Positions 17,801 through 27,500 of a stretch of DNA of 64,000 nucleotides are shown here, piece by piece. Origin of the DNA: a virus; the IMG/VR virus record IMGVR_UViG_3300025098_000013, positions 114,077-178,076 of that record; one strand, 5' to 3'. Below the pieces are notes generated by a model. It was not told the origin of the DNA. It ran no database searches and saw only the letters and a list, made by a program, of their open reading frames with translations. Every line of letters begins with the position of its first letter. Position 1 is the stretch's first letter. The translations under genes were made by a program, and so were the position numbers.

Positions 17801-19144
17801 GGTTCTATAAGCTCCATACACCCAAATCAAAGATTTACATCATCTGATACTGGATTAGTGTTGTCAGCATCATTAGTAAATATGAAGCCATCTGATTTAG
17901 TTGGTGAAGTTGATACTCAGTATGTTACCATACCATCAATGGGTGCATTAAATCTGATGAACAACAAAATTAGAATTGAATCATCTTCATTAAAAGGTCC
18001 ATTGAGTATAGATAAATCAAATGAGGTATCTCAGTTCGATTATGCTCCAGTTGATTCTAATTTATTAGGTACTTACTTCTCAACAACCGACACTGTAAAC
18101 TCGGACATATATAATTCTGAGGGATATTTCGAAGCTGATGATTGGGTGGGTGATACTGATAAGAGATATAATGAGGATTACCCATTACTAAAGTATAGAG
18201 CTAAGAATTATTTCCAAAAATACACTACGGGTACTTCATTGGATTTGATTATGGATATGTTATCTCGTTATGATATGTCTGTATTCGACCAAATAAAACA
18301 ACTAATTCCAGCACGTGTGGATTGGCATAAGGGTATATTGATAGAACCTCATGTGTTTGAACGTAATAAGTTTCAGAGAGAACGTGGTGTGTCTATATCT
18401 AGCCATTATTATGAAGGTACTATATCAGTAGGTGATGGTATAATTACAGCAAGTAGAAACGATTATGGTTTAAGTAGTGGGTCATCTCGTCCAGATGGGG
18501 TTGTGAGTCTATATGATTACGAACCATCTACTTATAAATTTGACATTGCTACTTTGAGTGGGGATACCTACGTAACACGATATAATGGTTATTGGGAGTA
18601 CTCCCCAACCGGTTCCACTATTTTAGAGGCTCGACCTTCTAAAATATATTTAGAACCAAAATACTTCTTCGCTACTAATGAAGATGCTGTGACAATGACA
18701 CCGAATTCAACTTCGTTTCATTATACGGATGTACAAGACACTAGACTACCACTTTCATTTCAAAACCTATTTTATAATGGTTGTAAGGTAAGTAGTGATT
18801 CGTTAACCACGGATTCACAAGACACACCCGATGGTGGGCCGGTAGTTGAAATAACAAAAGTAGACCCGAACGTTATAGTATTCTCTGGTCAAACTGGAGA
18901 TGTGTTAGCTAACGAACAAAAAACAAAACCAAAATTAGTTAGTATCATGCCGGCTGACGCATTGATTTCGGTTAAAAAAGAAAACGATAAACTAAAACGA
19001 CAATTACCATCCGCTGACCTTGAAAGGCAATCGTTAAAACCACTACCATTTGTAGTGAAATTGCCAAAACCTAAGTTTAGATTTAAAGAAAATACAGAAA
19101 ATAAATTACTAAAAGGTATACTAAAAAGGTTTAATCGGAGATGA
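14804..19144 (+). CDS. Giant baseplate-region structural protein, 1446 aa (gp7-like position)
   Basis: This very large protein lies directly after gp25-gp6 and the DNRLRE protein. A conserved segment around residues 720-790 (IWRRIVNTIPMLYKTKGTAR then LLSTYGIPQAFLKIREWGG) resembles tail proteins that attach fibres to the baseplate, such as the gpI and gp7 classes. Much of the rest is beta-rich with Asn, Thr and Ser. The C-terminus is basic and helical (ENKLLKGILKRFNRR). A gp7-like wedge role is inferred from gene order and this block; overall similarity cannot be tested here. Confidence 0.65.
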   Translation: MSLDRFKNKEEVVGFVPTYGNTFNDGVDGTLRPLTVNDVDGTLAPGVLSKLRPNMERHVYSGENLLKSTYKLPIPYSENGNTYPLITLQPEKDIRDDGYLQGVYSIVYNFMHKLNDGVKVKAIGGDRTEVLLTVKDPYQISEASIINGNVGSSINKPVITSNGNPVVANALSAKSLMTAFQLPSGPININPNPLPRDFETLKDLYFQRANTDSTFTQNRPDFVLNLGDNNIIDIASVYFDQTRVGLELTEKSYPNRGGRYNHDGGGLISTTYVPFDRLSEKLGVFTEFLEIYTPAIGEPTKVTDENGNTFNAAGRMTGRWRRFSLYYDDNNQLQWNGARTFDINQGDSNLPAVTQARSVRVIETGKKTNTDLSKLYLTYKKYNTDFAFDVKDIVVKLASPLPDNIVVNNLVELDARIKESWVEKLVIFPSIANVSRPNFSQPNFELDMSDVKSAGGTEWQNWNSLLDVNATTSQQLINKYFSGSLGSIDLNIDYSDFKNYVHFSSATERVDNFLYKLQQIEAYDSRINTLLNVSGSEAITNISQSMVRRDTLIGGFDGFENHLYYSEQQSNYTHWSSSIYTIKPYPKQSTFPHVLKPTTSVEGTTWYQNTYASASLFDEFNDASLRNSIPIYLKADPRNTEYITFVDMIGQHFDIQWTYINALTSINEREEHFNDGMPDEVLKSVADSLGWKLSTGYSDVSLWKYALGVNADGTKSQTGTLESKPREQITHEIWRRIVNTIPMLYKTKGTARSIKALLSTYGIPQAFLKIREWGGPTISTRKSVYEQERFVNKLQASPSKYISNPWDDIQSDRPNSIEVIGKMPKGNYHILRLSDTSDNVDLFWDYLNETARLRLRVNSTDIISSSYVPYKERREVAISLNSSSIDINAAWVDDWGELLANPTATLSGGNSTFNSVWTSTGTVQVPGPTTDTNVNSYETASIQEIRYFRDTISNEIITEHAKNREAYFSDDNTTDLDIDTSFDKLMYRIFPDSGFKTNSGSISSIHPNQRFTSSDTGLVLSASLVNMKPSDLVGEVDTQYVTIPSMGALNLMNNKIRIESSSLKGPLSIDKSNEVSQFDYAPVDSNLLGTYFSTTDTVNSDIYNSEGYFEADDWVGDTDKRYNEDYPLLKYRAKNYFQKYTTGTSLDLIMDMLSRYDMSVFDQIKQLIPARVDWHKGILIEPHVFERNKFQRERGVSISSHYYEGTISVGDGIITASRNDYGLSSGSSRPDGVVSLYDYEPSTYKFDIATLSGDTYVTRYNGYWEYSPTGSTILEARPSKIYLEPKYFFATNEDAVTMTPNSTSFHYTDVQDTRLPLSFQNLFYNGCKVSSDSLTTDSQDTPDGGPVVEITKVDPNVIVFSGQTGDVLANEQKTKPKLVSIMPADALISVKKENDKLKRQLPSADLERQSLKPLPFVVKLPKPKFRFKENTENKLLKGILKRFNRR

Positions 19145-19177
19145 TATGGTTAAATAAAATAAAAAACCATATTTATA
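19144..19177 (+). promoter_or_regulatory. Inverted repeat and late-promoter-like motif CATATTTATA
   Basis: ATATGGTT (19144-19151) and AACCATAT (19165-19172) form an 8-bp inverted repeat. The motif CATATTTATA occupies 19168-19177 and ends 22 bases before the ATG at 19200. It sits after the giant baseplate gene and probably starts a new transcript. Confidence 0.5.
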
Positions 19178-19199
19178 TACAAATAATAGGAAAGAGAAC

Positions 19200-19877
19200 A
19201 TGGGATTTTTAGACAATTCATCAGTAACAGTAGACGCTATTCTGACCAAAAAGGGTAGAGAGTTATTAGCAGAGGGACGTGACAAGTTCCAAATCACCCA
19301 ATTCGCATTAGCGGATGATGAGGTTGATTACGAACTATGGAATCCAGCACACTCGTTGGGTTCTGACTACTATGGTATCATCATTGAGAATATGCCTGTA
19401 ATAGAGGCAATCACTGATGAAAACTATGCAATGAAATACAAATTACTTTCATTACCAAAAACGACCACAAGGTTACCATTTATATCAGTGTCACCATCAA
19501 CTATCACTTTAGATGAAGGTGTAAACAATACTATCATGTCGGTGGTAACTAAAAATGGTGGTAACGAAAACTTAGGTTATACAGCAATTCTACTTAACAA
19601 AGATGCTGGTAGTATTAGTGGTAATGCTGGTGTTCCTGGAAACATAACTCCAATCATAAATGTTGGTACATACAATACCAATCAATCACAAACTGTTGTG
19701 GGTAAAAATCAATTTACATTCCAATCGGCGGCTAATCTACCAAACGATACCGCAATTTCAACTCGTGTAGTTATCATAGGTAATGAAACTGGTGGTAGAA
19801 CTGAGATTGACATAACTGTTAATCCGGTGACTGACGCACAAACAGCAGTAGTGGTTGTAAATAATAATTTAGCTTAA
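19200..19877 (+). CDS. Tail/baseplate structural protein, 225 aa
   Basis: The N-terminus MGFLDNSSVTVDAILTKKGR, then LLAEGRDKFQITQFALADDE, is a very conserved start of a structural protein family in marine T4-like phages. Residues about 95-225 form a beta-rich Ig-like region (ISVSPSTITLDEGVNNTIMS). The protein is presumably part of the virion, but the exact location is unknown. A ribosome site (AGGAAAGAG) precedes the ATG. Confidence 0.65.
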   Translation: MGFLDNSSVTVDAILTKKGRELLAEGRDKFQITQFALADDEVDYELWNPAHSLGSDYYGIIIENMPVIEAITDENYAMKYKLLSLPKTTTRLPFISVSPSTITLDEGVNNTIMSVVTKNGGNENLGYTAILLNKDAGSISGNAGVPGNITPIINVGTYNTNQSQTVVGKNQFTFQSAANLPNDTAISTRVVIIGNETGGRTEIDITVNPVTDAQTAVVVVNNNLA

Positions 19878-19893
19878 AAAATAGGATAATAAA

Positions 19894-21132
19894 ATGGCAG
19901 TACAATCGATAGGTAATACAGGTGGTGGAGGTGGTGGCAACCGCGGAAACCAAGGACCATCTGCTGGCCCAAGCGGTACATCAGGTGGTAATAGGGGTGG
20001 TTCTCAAAGACCTTCTATTAGTAGGGGAAATCTTCCTGGTCTTGCTCAAGCAGAAACTCTTGCTCAAATTCAAGCAATAGATACAGTAGAAAACCAAACT
20101 CCGGTAATCCCTGCAGGTGCATATGATTATGGTAGTGGTAAAGTATATACTGCTTTTACTGTCGAAGACATTGTAGAGGGAAATACACAAAGAATCACAC
20201 GTGGTTTATGGAGTGGTAAGGTCGGTGAACTAATAACATTCGCTACCTCATCGTTTCAATCGGATACTCAAAAACAATACTACCATGAGATATATAATGG
20301 AGACCCAACGGATTCAACGAAAGAATCTCAGTTCTCAGTTGCATATGGGCACTACGCTGGTAGTGGTTCATCTAATGATGGTTCTAATGAAGATTCACCA
20401 TCAAACGCAATGTACTCACAATTTCAACAAGTATTGTTACCATCTAACCAAACACGATTTACATTTAACGATGTAACTCAAGATGACGTTTACATCCTAA
20501 CAATTAATAGAGCCAGAATTAAAGATAAATTAGATCCTGGAAATTGGGAACTTGTATTATCGGGTTCTAATGGTGAGACCCTTAGACTTATTGATAATAG
20601 TGGTGACACTAATCAATTAGGAAACTCAAACAAAAATAAATACAACATCGTATCGGGTTCTTTAACTGATGGTGTACTTACCGAGGATGAGGTCTTTGGA
20701 GAAGTATATCCTCAATTTGGTGTAATTGTATTATCAGCCGCAGCATTAGACGCTTCAGCATCATTTGGTACTATCAGAACAACTAACACTGATGCACAAA
20801 ACCATAATAAATTGTTTACAGCAATTAGTGGAGCTGCATTTGAGAATCCAGCAAACGGATTCCAAGCTAGAAGTGAAGAAGAAGTTAAATCAACATTCTT
20901 CTTTGTTAGAGCTAAAAATGGTGAATATAATTACTCAAACAACCCATCGTATGTTACGGGTTCAGTTGGTAAGTTAAGACAACAAACATTTGTAGGTGAC
21001 CCTAAGTCATACATTACTTCAGTTGGGTTGTATAACAATGACAATGAACTTTTAGCAATTGCAAAGTTATCTAAACCTTTATTGAAATCATTCTCTAATG
21101 AAATTCTGATTAAGGTTAAGCTAGACTTTTAA
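19894..21132 (+). CDS. Tail structural protein with Gly-rich N-terminus, 412 aa
   Basis: Residues 1-45 are Gly/Ser/Pro-rich and flexible. The body is beta-rich. The C-terminal about 90 residues (FVRAKNGEYNYSNNPSYVTG, later ITSVGLYNNDNELLAIAKLS and IKVKLDF) clearly resemble the C-terminus of the protein encoded at 21711-23174. This suggests a shared assembly or attachment module. The role in the tail is inferred from context. Confidence 0.6.
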   Translation: MAVQSIGNTGGGGGGNRGNQGPSAGPSGTSGGNRGGSQRPSISRGNLPGLAQAETLAQIQAIDTVENQTPVIPAGAYDYGSGKVYTAFTVEDIVEGNTQRITRGLWSGKVGELITFATSSFQSDTQKQYYHEIYNGDPTDSTKESQFSVAYGHYAGSGSSNDGSNEDSPSNAMYSQFQQVLLPSNQTRFTFNDVTQDDVYILTINRARIKDKLDPGNWELVLSGSNGETLRLIDNSGDTNQLGNSNKNKYNIVSGSLTDGVLTEDEVFGEVYPQFGVIVLSAAALDASASFGTIRTTNTDAQNHNKLFTAISGAAFENPANGFQARSEEEVKSTFFFVRAKNGEYNYSNNPSYVTGSVGKLRQQTFVGDPKSYITSVGLYNNDNELLAIAKLSKPLLKSFSNEILIKVKLDF

Positions 21133-21144
21133 CGATGGTCACTC

Positions 21145-21711
21145 ATGGGAATAGCATTAAAAAAAATATTCAATGGTGGTATTCAGAGAAGACCATTTAA
21201 AGCTCATAAAAGATATGAAGTTACGAATGTAAACCACTCATCATCTTTTGAGATTTCTGTACTTAGGGGTATTTCGGATAATGGTACATTAACCGAAGTA
21301 TCAACGTCAGTGTCGGGTGAAATTGGTGTAGATACATTTTTGACATCATCTCATGGTGTAACTGATGAATTAAATTCTATACCACAATATATTGTATGGA
21401 ATTCAATAAACTCCACATTCTTTAAAAGAAGAACTGATATTAAACTATACGATACAGCTTCAATAGTATCGATTCCACAAAATAAATTTGGTGATGGTAT
21501 AAAGCCGGGTTCTATTTCTATTATTGACAACTCAAATTACCCAGCATCGGCTATACGACTTTATGACCAAAAAGTTGATGATGAATATGGATTACTAATC
21601 GCAAGTGAACAAACTGGATCGTCATATATTAAGTCAACCGATACTTTAGTTTATTTGGATTTTGAATCAGACACAAGTGATAAATCTAACTTTGTAAATA
21701 GAATTGTGTAA
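21145..21711 (+). CDS. Tail structural protein, 188 aa
   Basis: The N-terminus is basic (IALKKIFNGGIQRRPFKAHK), followed by a beta-rich body. It ends at the same base where the next gene begins (TAATG overlap). It lies between two proteins that share a C-terminal module, so it is probably part of the same tail substructure. No family is recognised. Confidence 0.55.
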   Translation: MGIALKKIFNGGIQRRPFKAHKRYEVTNVNHSSSFEISVLRGISDNGTLTEVSTSVSGEIGVDTFLTSSHGVTDELNSIPQYIVWNSINSTFFKRRTDIKLYDTASIVSIPQNKFGDGIKPGSISIIDNSNYPASAIRLYDQKVDDEYGLLIASEQTGSSYIKSTDTLVYLDFESDTSDKSNFVNRIV

Positions 21712-23174
21712 TGGGTGTATTTAAAATAAACATAACAAATGATTCAGCTAATACCAAAGTTACAAGTGGAGCAAGCCCTTTTACATCTGCGATAGTAACC
21801 AAAGAGGTATCAAATGGTATCAATGGTACTATATTATATCTGACATTTTACGTTCACCCAAATTCAGATTACTACTTTGACAACTTCACCGACTTAACCT
21901 ATACAATTGGTGGTACTGGTTATACAGCCGCAAGTAATGGTTCTGTATATAGTTCTGGCAATACATCATTGTCAGTATCTATGGTAAATGGGTCTATACG
22001 AGTTGATGGTATTCACCAAATTGAGCCTGGAGTAACATTAAACCTAACTTTAGGTGGTGGTGCAATATCATTATCATCAGACCCACCATCCGATGGAGAT
22101 TCTATTGCAGCTGGCAGTGATTCGGCTATCTCGTCAAATCCGGTATCTGGTATTGGTAACACATATAACTTTGAACAAACACGTAGTATTCAAATCAAAC
22201 ATCAAAGTCATTTTAATATATTAAATAAAAATGATGATTGGGCAGTTTCATTTGGAGCAACCATCCCACCATCACAATCAATTGCAGGTAGACGAGAGTT
22301 TAGCTTAGTTCAAAAACGAAATACACTATCCACCATAGGTGATGATGGATTGGAGACCACAAAAGCCGATGGGTCTGGTCAGTACCCATTTGACATATCA
22401 TTCTACTCAGAAAACCACCCAACAAGTCCTGGTCATATATTTGTAAAAGCCTCAGATGGTAATATTACAATGAACTTTTCCTCATCCACAGCATACGCTG
22501 ATGGAACACATCACAAATATGTACTCAATAAAAAAGACGACCTCATCTACTTATACGTTGATGGTATTGTTGACACATCAGCATCTTATTCGTTTAAGAC
22601 AAATGTAAACAATGATAGGGATATACTTATAGGCAGTCGTGATGTTGAAAATACTGAAGCAAACTTTAGTGGTTCTATATCACAATTTAGAATATCAAAA
22701 ACCGCATTAACTGATGATAATATAATATCGCTAGCAGATACTTCTCCAAGTGGGTCTGCTCTACAAAGAAAAGAAGTGGGTTATGTATTTTATAAACAAG
22801 GTATGATTATTACGTCAGACCCAAGGTATAGATATCAGAATATATTTTTAGGAAATAACAATGGTGATTATACAAATCGTGATTATGAATTAAAGTATAG
22901 GTCTACTAAAACAATCGAAGAAGTTTCTGTATTATGTGAGATAAATAGAAACGAATACAATGTGTCATCAAACCCATCGCTTCGAGTTGGCGGCACCGCT
23001 GATGATAACCGATTAATAAATATGGTCACAGGTTCAGACTTTAGACCATACATTACTCAGCTTGGATTATATAACGACACTGGTGACTTATTAGCAATAG
23101 CAAAGTTAGGTTCACCATTGAAAAAGAGACAAGACGTTGACGTGACAATCAACGTTAAATTTGATATAGACTAA
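21711..23174 (+). CDS. LamG/concanavalin-like tail protein, 487 aa
   Basis: Residues about 160-340 form a LamG-like jelly roll: DWAVSFGATI, then HHKYVLNKKDDLIYLYVDGI and a SGSISQFRISKTALTDDNI strand that closes the fold. Such domains bind sugars or proteins. The C-terminal part (EINRNEYNVSSNPSL, later ITQLGLYNDTGDLLAIAKLG) is shared with the protein at 19894-21132. The combination suggests a host-binding tail component fixed by a common C-terminal module. Confidence 0.68.
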   Translation: MGVFKINITNDSANTKVTSGASPFTSAIVTKEVSNGINGTILYLTFYVHPNSDYYFDNFTDLTYTIGGTGYTAASNGSVYSSGNTSLSVSMVNGSIRVDGIHQIEPGVTLNLTLGGGAISLSSDPPSDGDSIAAGSDSAISSNPVSGIGNTYNFEQTRSIQIKHQSHFNILNKNDDWAVSFGATIPPSQSIAGRREFSLVQKRNTLSTIGDDGLETTKADGSGQYPFDISFYSENHPTSPGHIFVKASDGNITMNFSSSTAYADGTHHKYVLNKKDDLIYLYVDGIVDTSASYSFKTNVNNDRDILIGSRDVENTEANFSGSISQFRISKTALTDDNIISLADTSPSGSALQRKEVGYVFYKQGMIITSDPRYRYQNIFLGNNNGDYTNRDYELKYRSTKTIEEVSVLCEINRNEYNVSSNPSLRVGGTADDNRLINMVTGSDFRPYITQLGLYNDTGDLLAIAKLGSPLKKRQDVDVTINVKFDID

Positions 23175-23180
23175 AAAGTT

Positions 23181-23612
23181 ATGGCAAAAGGAAATTGGTC
23201 CCACATCCAAAAGATGAAGGGTCATAAAAGTGGTTTGGAGACTCGTATAGATGAGCAACTTAAATTACAAGGTATTGATGGTGAGTACGAGAAGCATGAA
23301 TTCGGATATACAATTCCAGCAACTAATCATACTTACAAACCAGACTTTAGATTACCTAATGGTATATTCATAGAGTCGAAGGGGTGGTTCTTGCCCGATG
23401 ATAGGAAGAAACATCTTTTAATCAAAGAGCAAAATCCTAACGTTGATTTACGATTCGTTTTACAATCTCCCAATGGTAAAATTTACAAAGGTTCAAAGAC
23501 CACTTACGCACAATGGTGTGAGAAGAATGGATTCAAATGGGCCAAGAAAGAAATACCCCAAGAGTGGATTGATGAAAAACCTTCCGCTGATTTCTTTGAT
23601 TATTCAAAATAA
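23181..23612 (+). CDS. Endonuclease I, Holliday-junction resolvase (T7 gp3-like)
   Basis: The 143-residue protein matches phage T7 endonuclease I (149 aa) in layout. The catalytic residues fall at the T7 numbers: Glu20, Glu35, Asp55 (in YKPDFRLPNG), Glu65 and Lys67 (in IFIESKGWF). The C-terminal TTYAQWCEKNGFKWAKKEIP also fits the family. The enzyme cuts branched DNA, which resolves recombination and replication intermediates before packaging. T4 uses endonuclease VII for this job, so the presence of the T7 type in a T4-like genome is of note. Primase and SbcDC follow directly. Confidence 0.9.
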   Translation: MAKGNWSHIQKMKGHKSGLETRIDEQLKLQGIDGEYEKHEFGYTIPATNHTYKPDFRLPNGIFIESKGWFLPDDRKKHLLIKEQNPNVDLRFVLQSPNGKIYKGSKTTYAQWCEKNGFKWAKKEIPQEWIDEKPSADFFDYSK

Positions 23613-23630
23613 TTTCGTATATTAGTAGTT

Positions 23631-24566
23631 ATGGAAGAAAGACTACTTGAATTATTAGAGTCCGTACTTGGGTCATCCAAGAAAACGAGTGGGGATAATT
23701 ATGCATTCTATTCACCATTTGTTGACCATTACAAACCAAAGTTAGAGATTAATATACGAATTAATTCTAAAGGAAACAACCCGTGGCATTGTTGGATTTC
23801 TGATGAGAAGGGTAGAAGTATCAAGACACTCTTCAAGAAACTTCGCGTATCCAAGTCAACTTGGGATGAGTACAACTCGATATTCAGTAAGGTAAATCGT
23901 TATAGAAGTGAATACGATAATGTAGACGTTGTAGAGCAAGTAGAGCTTCCCAAAGAATTCCAACCACTTTATAACCCATCAAACTCTTACAAACGGAAAC
24001 ACGCACTAAACTATTTGTTAGGTCGTGGTGTTAGGCCTGAAGACATTGTAAAGTATAATATTGGGTTTTGTGATGAGGGTGAATATAGAGATAAGATTAT
24101 AATTCCATCGTATGATGAACGTGGTAAATTAAACTTCTTTGTTGGTAGGTCATTCTATCAGACTCAATACAAACATAAAAACCCAAAGGTATCTAAGGAC
24201 ATTGTGGGTTTTGAATTACTTATCAATTGGGATACACCACTGGTGTTATGTGAAGGTGCATTTGATGCATTATCAATACGAAGAAACGCAATACCATTAT
24301 TTGGTAAAGCTATACAATCTGAATTAGAGAAGAAAATAATTGGAAATAAAGTAAAAAAGTTGTATATTGTATTAGATTCAGATGCTATAAAGAATGCTCT
24401 GCGTCTTACAAAGAAGTTTATGTCGTATGGAATTGAGACTCACCTTGTAGACTTAGGTGACCAAGACCCATCAGATATGGGCTATGAAAATGTTAATGAA
24501 TTAATTTATAATACTCCACCAATGGACCTTAGAAAGTTGGTTGAGTATGAACTATATAGAGTATGA
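23631..24566 (+). CDS. 61: DNA primase, gp61-like with Toprim domain
   Basis: At 311 residues it is similar in size to T4 gp61 (342 aa). The Toprim motifs are LVLCEGAFDALS (catalytic Glu near 205) and LYIVLDSDA (Asp-x-Asp near 244-246). KIIIPSYDERGKLNFFVGRS precedes them as in DnaG-type primases. A canonical Cys zinc ribbon is not obvious; the N-terminus has one Cys-His pair (NPWHCW). It would make RNA primers for lagging-strand synthesis. The stop overlaps the next gene by 4 bases. The AT-rich gap before it contains TTTCGTATATTAGTAG, a possible promoter. Confidence 0.85.
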   Translation: MEERLLELLESVLGSSKKTSGDNYAFYSPFVDHYKPKLEINIRINSKGNNPWHCWISDEKGRSIKTLFKKLRVSKSTWDEYNSIFSKVNRYRSEYDNVDVVEQVELPKEFQPLYNPSNSYKRKHALNYLLGRGVRPEDIVKYNIGFCDEGEYRDKIIIPSYDERGKLNFFVGRSFYQTQYKHKNPKVSKDIVGFELLINWDTPLVLCEGAFDALSIRRNAIPLFGKAIQSELEKKIIGNKVKKLYIVLDSDAIKNALRLTKKFMSYGIETHLVDLGDQDPSDMGYENVNELIYNTPPMDLRKLVEYELYRV

Positions 24567-27500
24567 AACGACTCAAAAAAATTAAAGTCGGTATAGAAAA
24601 GGTAAACAAAGTTTATCATATCGCAGATGTACATATAAGAAACCTCAAGCGACACAAAGAGTATCGTGATGTATTTTCCCAACTTTATGGATATATTCTA
24701 TCCACAATGGATGAAAATGACATCATATACATTGCAGGTGATATTGTTCATGCTAAGACTGATATGTCACCCGAAGTGGTAGACTTGACTCAAGAGTTCT
24801 TTACTCGATTAGCAGACTTACTACCAACAATTGTCATTCCTGGTAATCACGATGCTAATCTAAACAACACGTCAAGGTTGGATGCATTGTCACCAATTAT
24901 TAACGCATTGAAACACCCAAACCTATTCTACCTAAAAGATACAGGTGCTTGGTCATTGGGTGACCTCACAATAGTACACCAATCAGTTTGGGATAAGTCT
25001 CCAGGATTTCCACCATCGGTTGATTACAAAGGTGATACTAAGATTGCAGTATTTCATGGACCGGTTGATAAGATTGAGACTGAACATGGATTTGCTATCG
25101 AGAATAAGAACATCAATGTAGGAAACTTTGATGGGTATGATATGGTGATGTTGGGTGATATCCATAAACCAAATAATGCAGTTCAAGGTGTTGATACAAT
25201 AAAGTACGCAGGTTCACTTATAGTTCAGAATCATGGTGAGGCAAAATATCCAGACCATGGTATTTTAGTTTGGGATGTTCTAACTCGTACAAGTGAGTTT
25301 GTAAGAATTCCAAATGACTATGGTTATGTAACCGTTGATATTGAAGAGGGTAAGATTGTATCAAGTATGCCAATTCCTCAAAAACCACGAATGAGAGTTC
25401 GTGTAAAAGATACTAAGGCATCTGAACTAAACAAGATTATAGCAGACTTAAAGAAGGGTAGGCAGGTTCAAGAATTAACGATACAAAAAGTAATTACTCG
25501 TAAAAGTGGTAGTGATAGTGAAAAGATTGTTCTTCAGAATGTACGTGATACTGCTTTCCAAAATAAATTGATTGAAGATTTCTTAAATGAAAACGAACAC
25601 CTCACCGAACAGCAACTTGAAGTTGTTAAAGGTATTAATAACGACATCAACTCAAAGTTGGGAATCCACCGAGCAATTACCAACACCACTTGGATACCAA
25701 AGAAGTTTGAATTCTCGAATATGTTCTCGTATGGTCCTAACAATGTTGTAGACTTTAGTCAAATGAAAGGAGCATATGGTATCTTTGCTCCAAACGCAAG
25801 TGGTAAATCAACCTTATGGGATGCTCTTTCATTTTGTATATTCGATAAATGTTCTCGTACTTCTAAAGCAGAAGACGTTATGAACTATTCTAAGATGTCA
25901 TTTAATTGTTCATTTACTTTTGAATTAAATGGTGTTGATTATACAATTGAACGTACCGCAAAAAAATCACCAAAGCGTGGTACTGTGAAGGTTAATACTG
26001 ACTTTTATAGAATTATAGATGGTCAGAAAGAATCTTTAAATGGTGAACAGCGTAGAGATACAAATGTAAATATAAGAGAATATGTTGGAACATACGAGGA
26101 TTTCATCCTTACAGCCATGTCAACCCAATCGAACAATAGTGGGTTCATCGAAAAGTCTCAGAAGGAACGAAAAGAACTCCTCGCCCAATTCTTGGACATG
26201 GATGTCTTTGAAGGGTTATACCAAATCGCAAGTGAGGAGATTAAAGAATTATCAGCTCTTTTAAAAGATTACAAAAACCAAGACCTACCAACACAACTTG
26301 CAGAGGCAGAAGATACATTGACATCAATTACTGGCTCATTGACCGACCTACAAGATAGACGTTCGGAGTTGGAGACAAAATGTGATAACACAAACATTAA
26401 AATAGAATTTGAAATGGGCGCACTCAAGCCTGTTGAAGATTTAGGTGATGTTTCTGATTTAGAAGATAAGCTCGAACTACAACAAGAGTACATTAACAAA
26501 CAACAAATGTCATGTGATGGGGTATCGGTATCTATTAAAAAAACAAATACTGATATAAAGAATATTCAGTCTAAACTATCTAAGTTTAACGAGAGTGAAT
26601 TAATTGAGTCAGATAAACAATACAAGATACTCGATAATAAATTTAATCAGATGGGTGTTGAGTTAACCAAATTAGAATCAGAAATGGTTCATTCAAAAAA
26701 ACACTTAGATGGTATTGGGTCATTGACCTTTGATGAAACTTGTGAACATTGTGTAAAAAATCAAAACACTCCGTTTGCTAAACAAGCACAAACACTTGAG
26801 GTTGGGTTAGAACGATTAGGTAAAGAATACTCAACGTTAGTTTCAAGTAGGTTAGATGTAATGACTGAACGAGATACCCATGATGTATCAGCTAAACTAA
26901 AAGTATATAATGAGTTAGTATTAGATTCTAAAGAGTTACATAGTGAGTTAAGTAAGTATGAATCTGAGTATGATGGGTGTATTCTTCGTGTTGATAATAT
27001 GACCTTAGAGATGGAATCTTTAAAAGAAAAGGTAACTCGTGCTAAAAATCAACAAGAAGCTGTAACCCATAATGCTCAAATACAAGAAAAGGTAAAATCT
27101 TTTAAAATCACACGAGATAAACTTAAAGATGAGATTCGTGATATTACCACCGAGATTATGGATGTTAATTCGGATATTAAGTTAGCCGAAAAAACAATAG
27201 ATATGGTAAATACGTCAATCGATAAACTTCGTGATATGGAAGTTCGTTTTGATGGTTATGAATATTATCTTAAATGTGTAAAGAGAGATGGTATACCATA
27301 TAATCTTATTTCAGATGTCTTACCTAAGTTAGAGGTTGAGATTAACAACATACTACAACCAATAGTAGACTTTCAAGTACTACTAAATACTGATGGTAAG
27401 AATATCAACTCATACATTGCATATGGTACTGAGGAATATTGGCCATTAGAACTTACAAGTGGTATGGAAAAGTTCATATCGTCAATTGCAATTAGAACCG

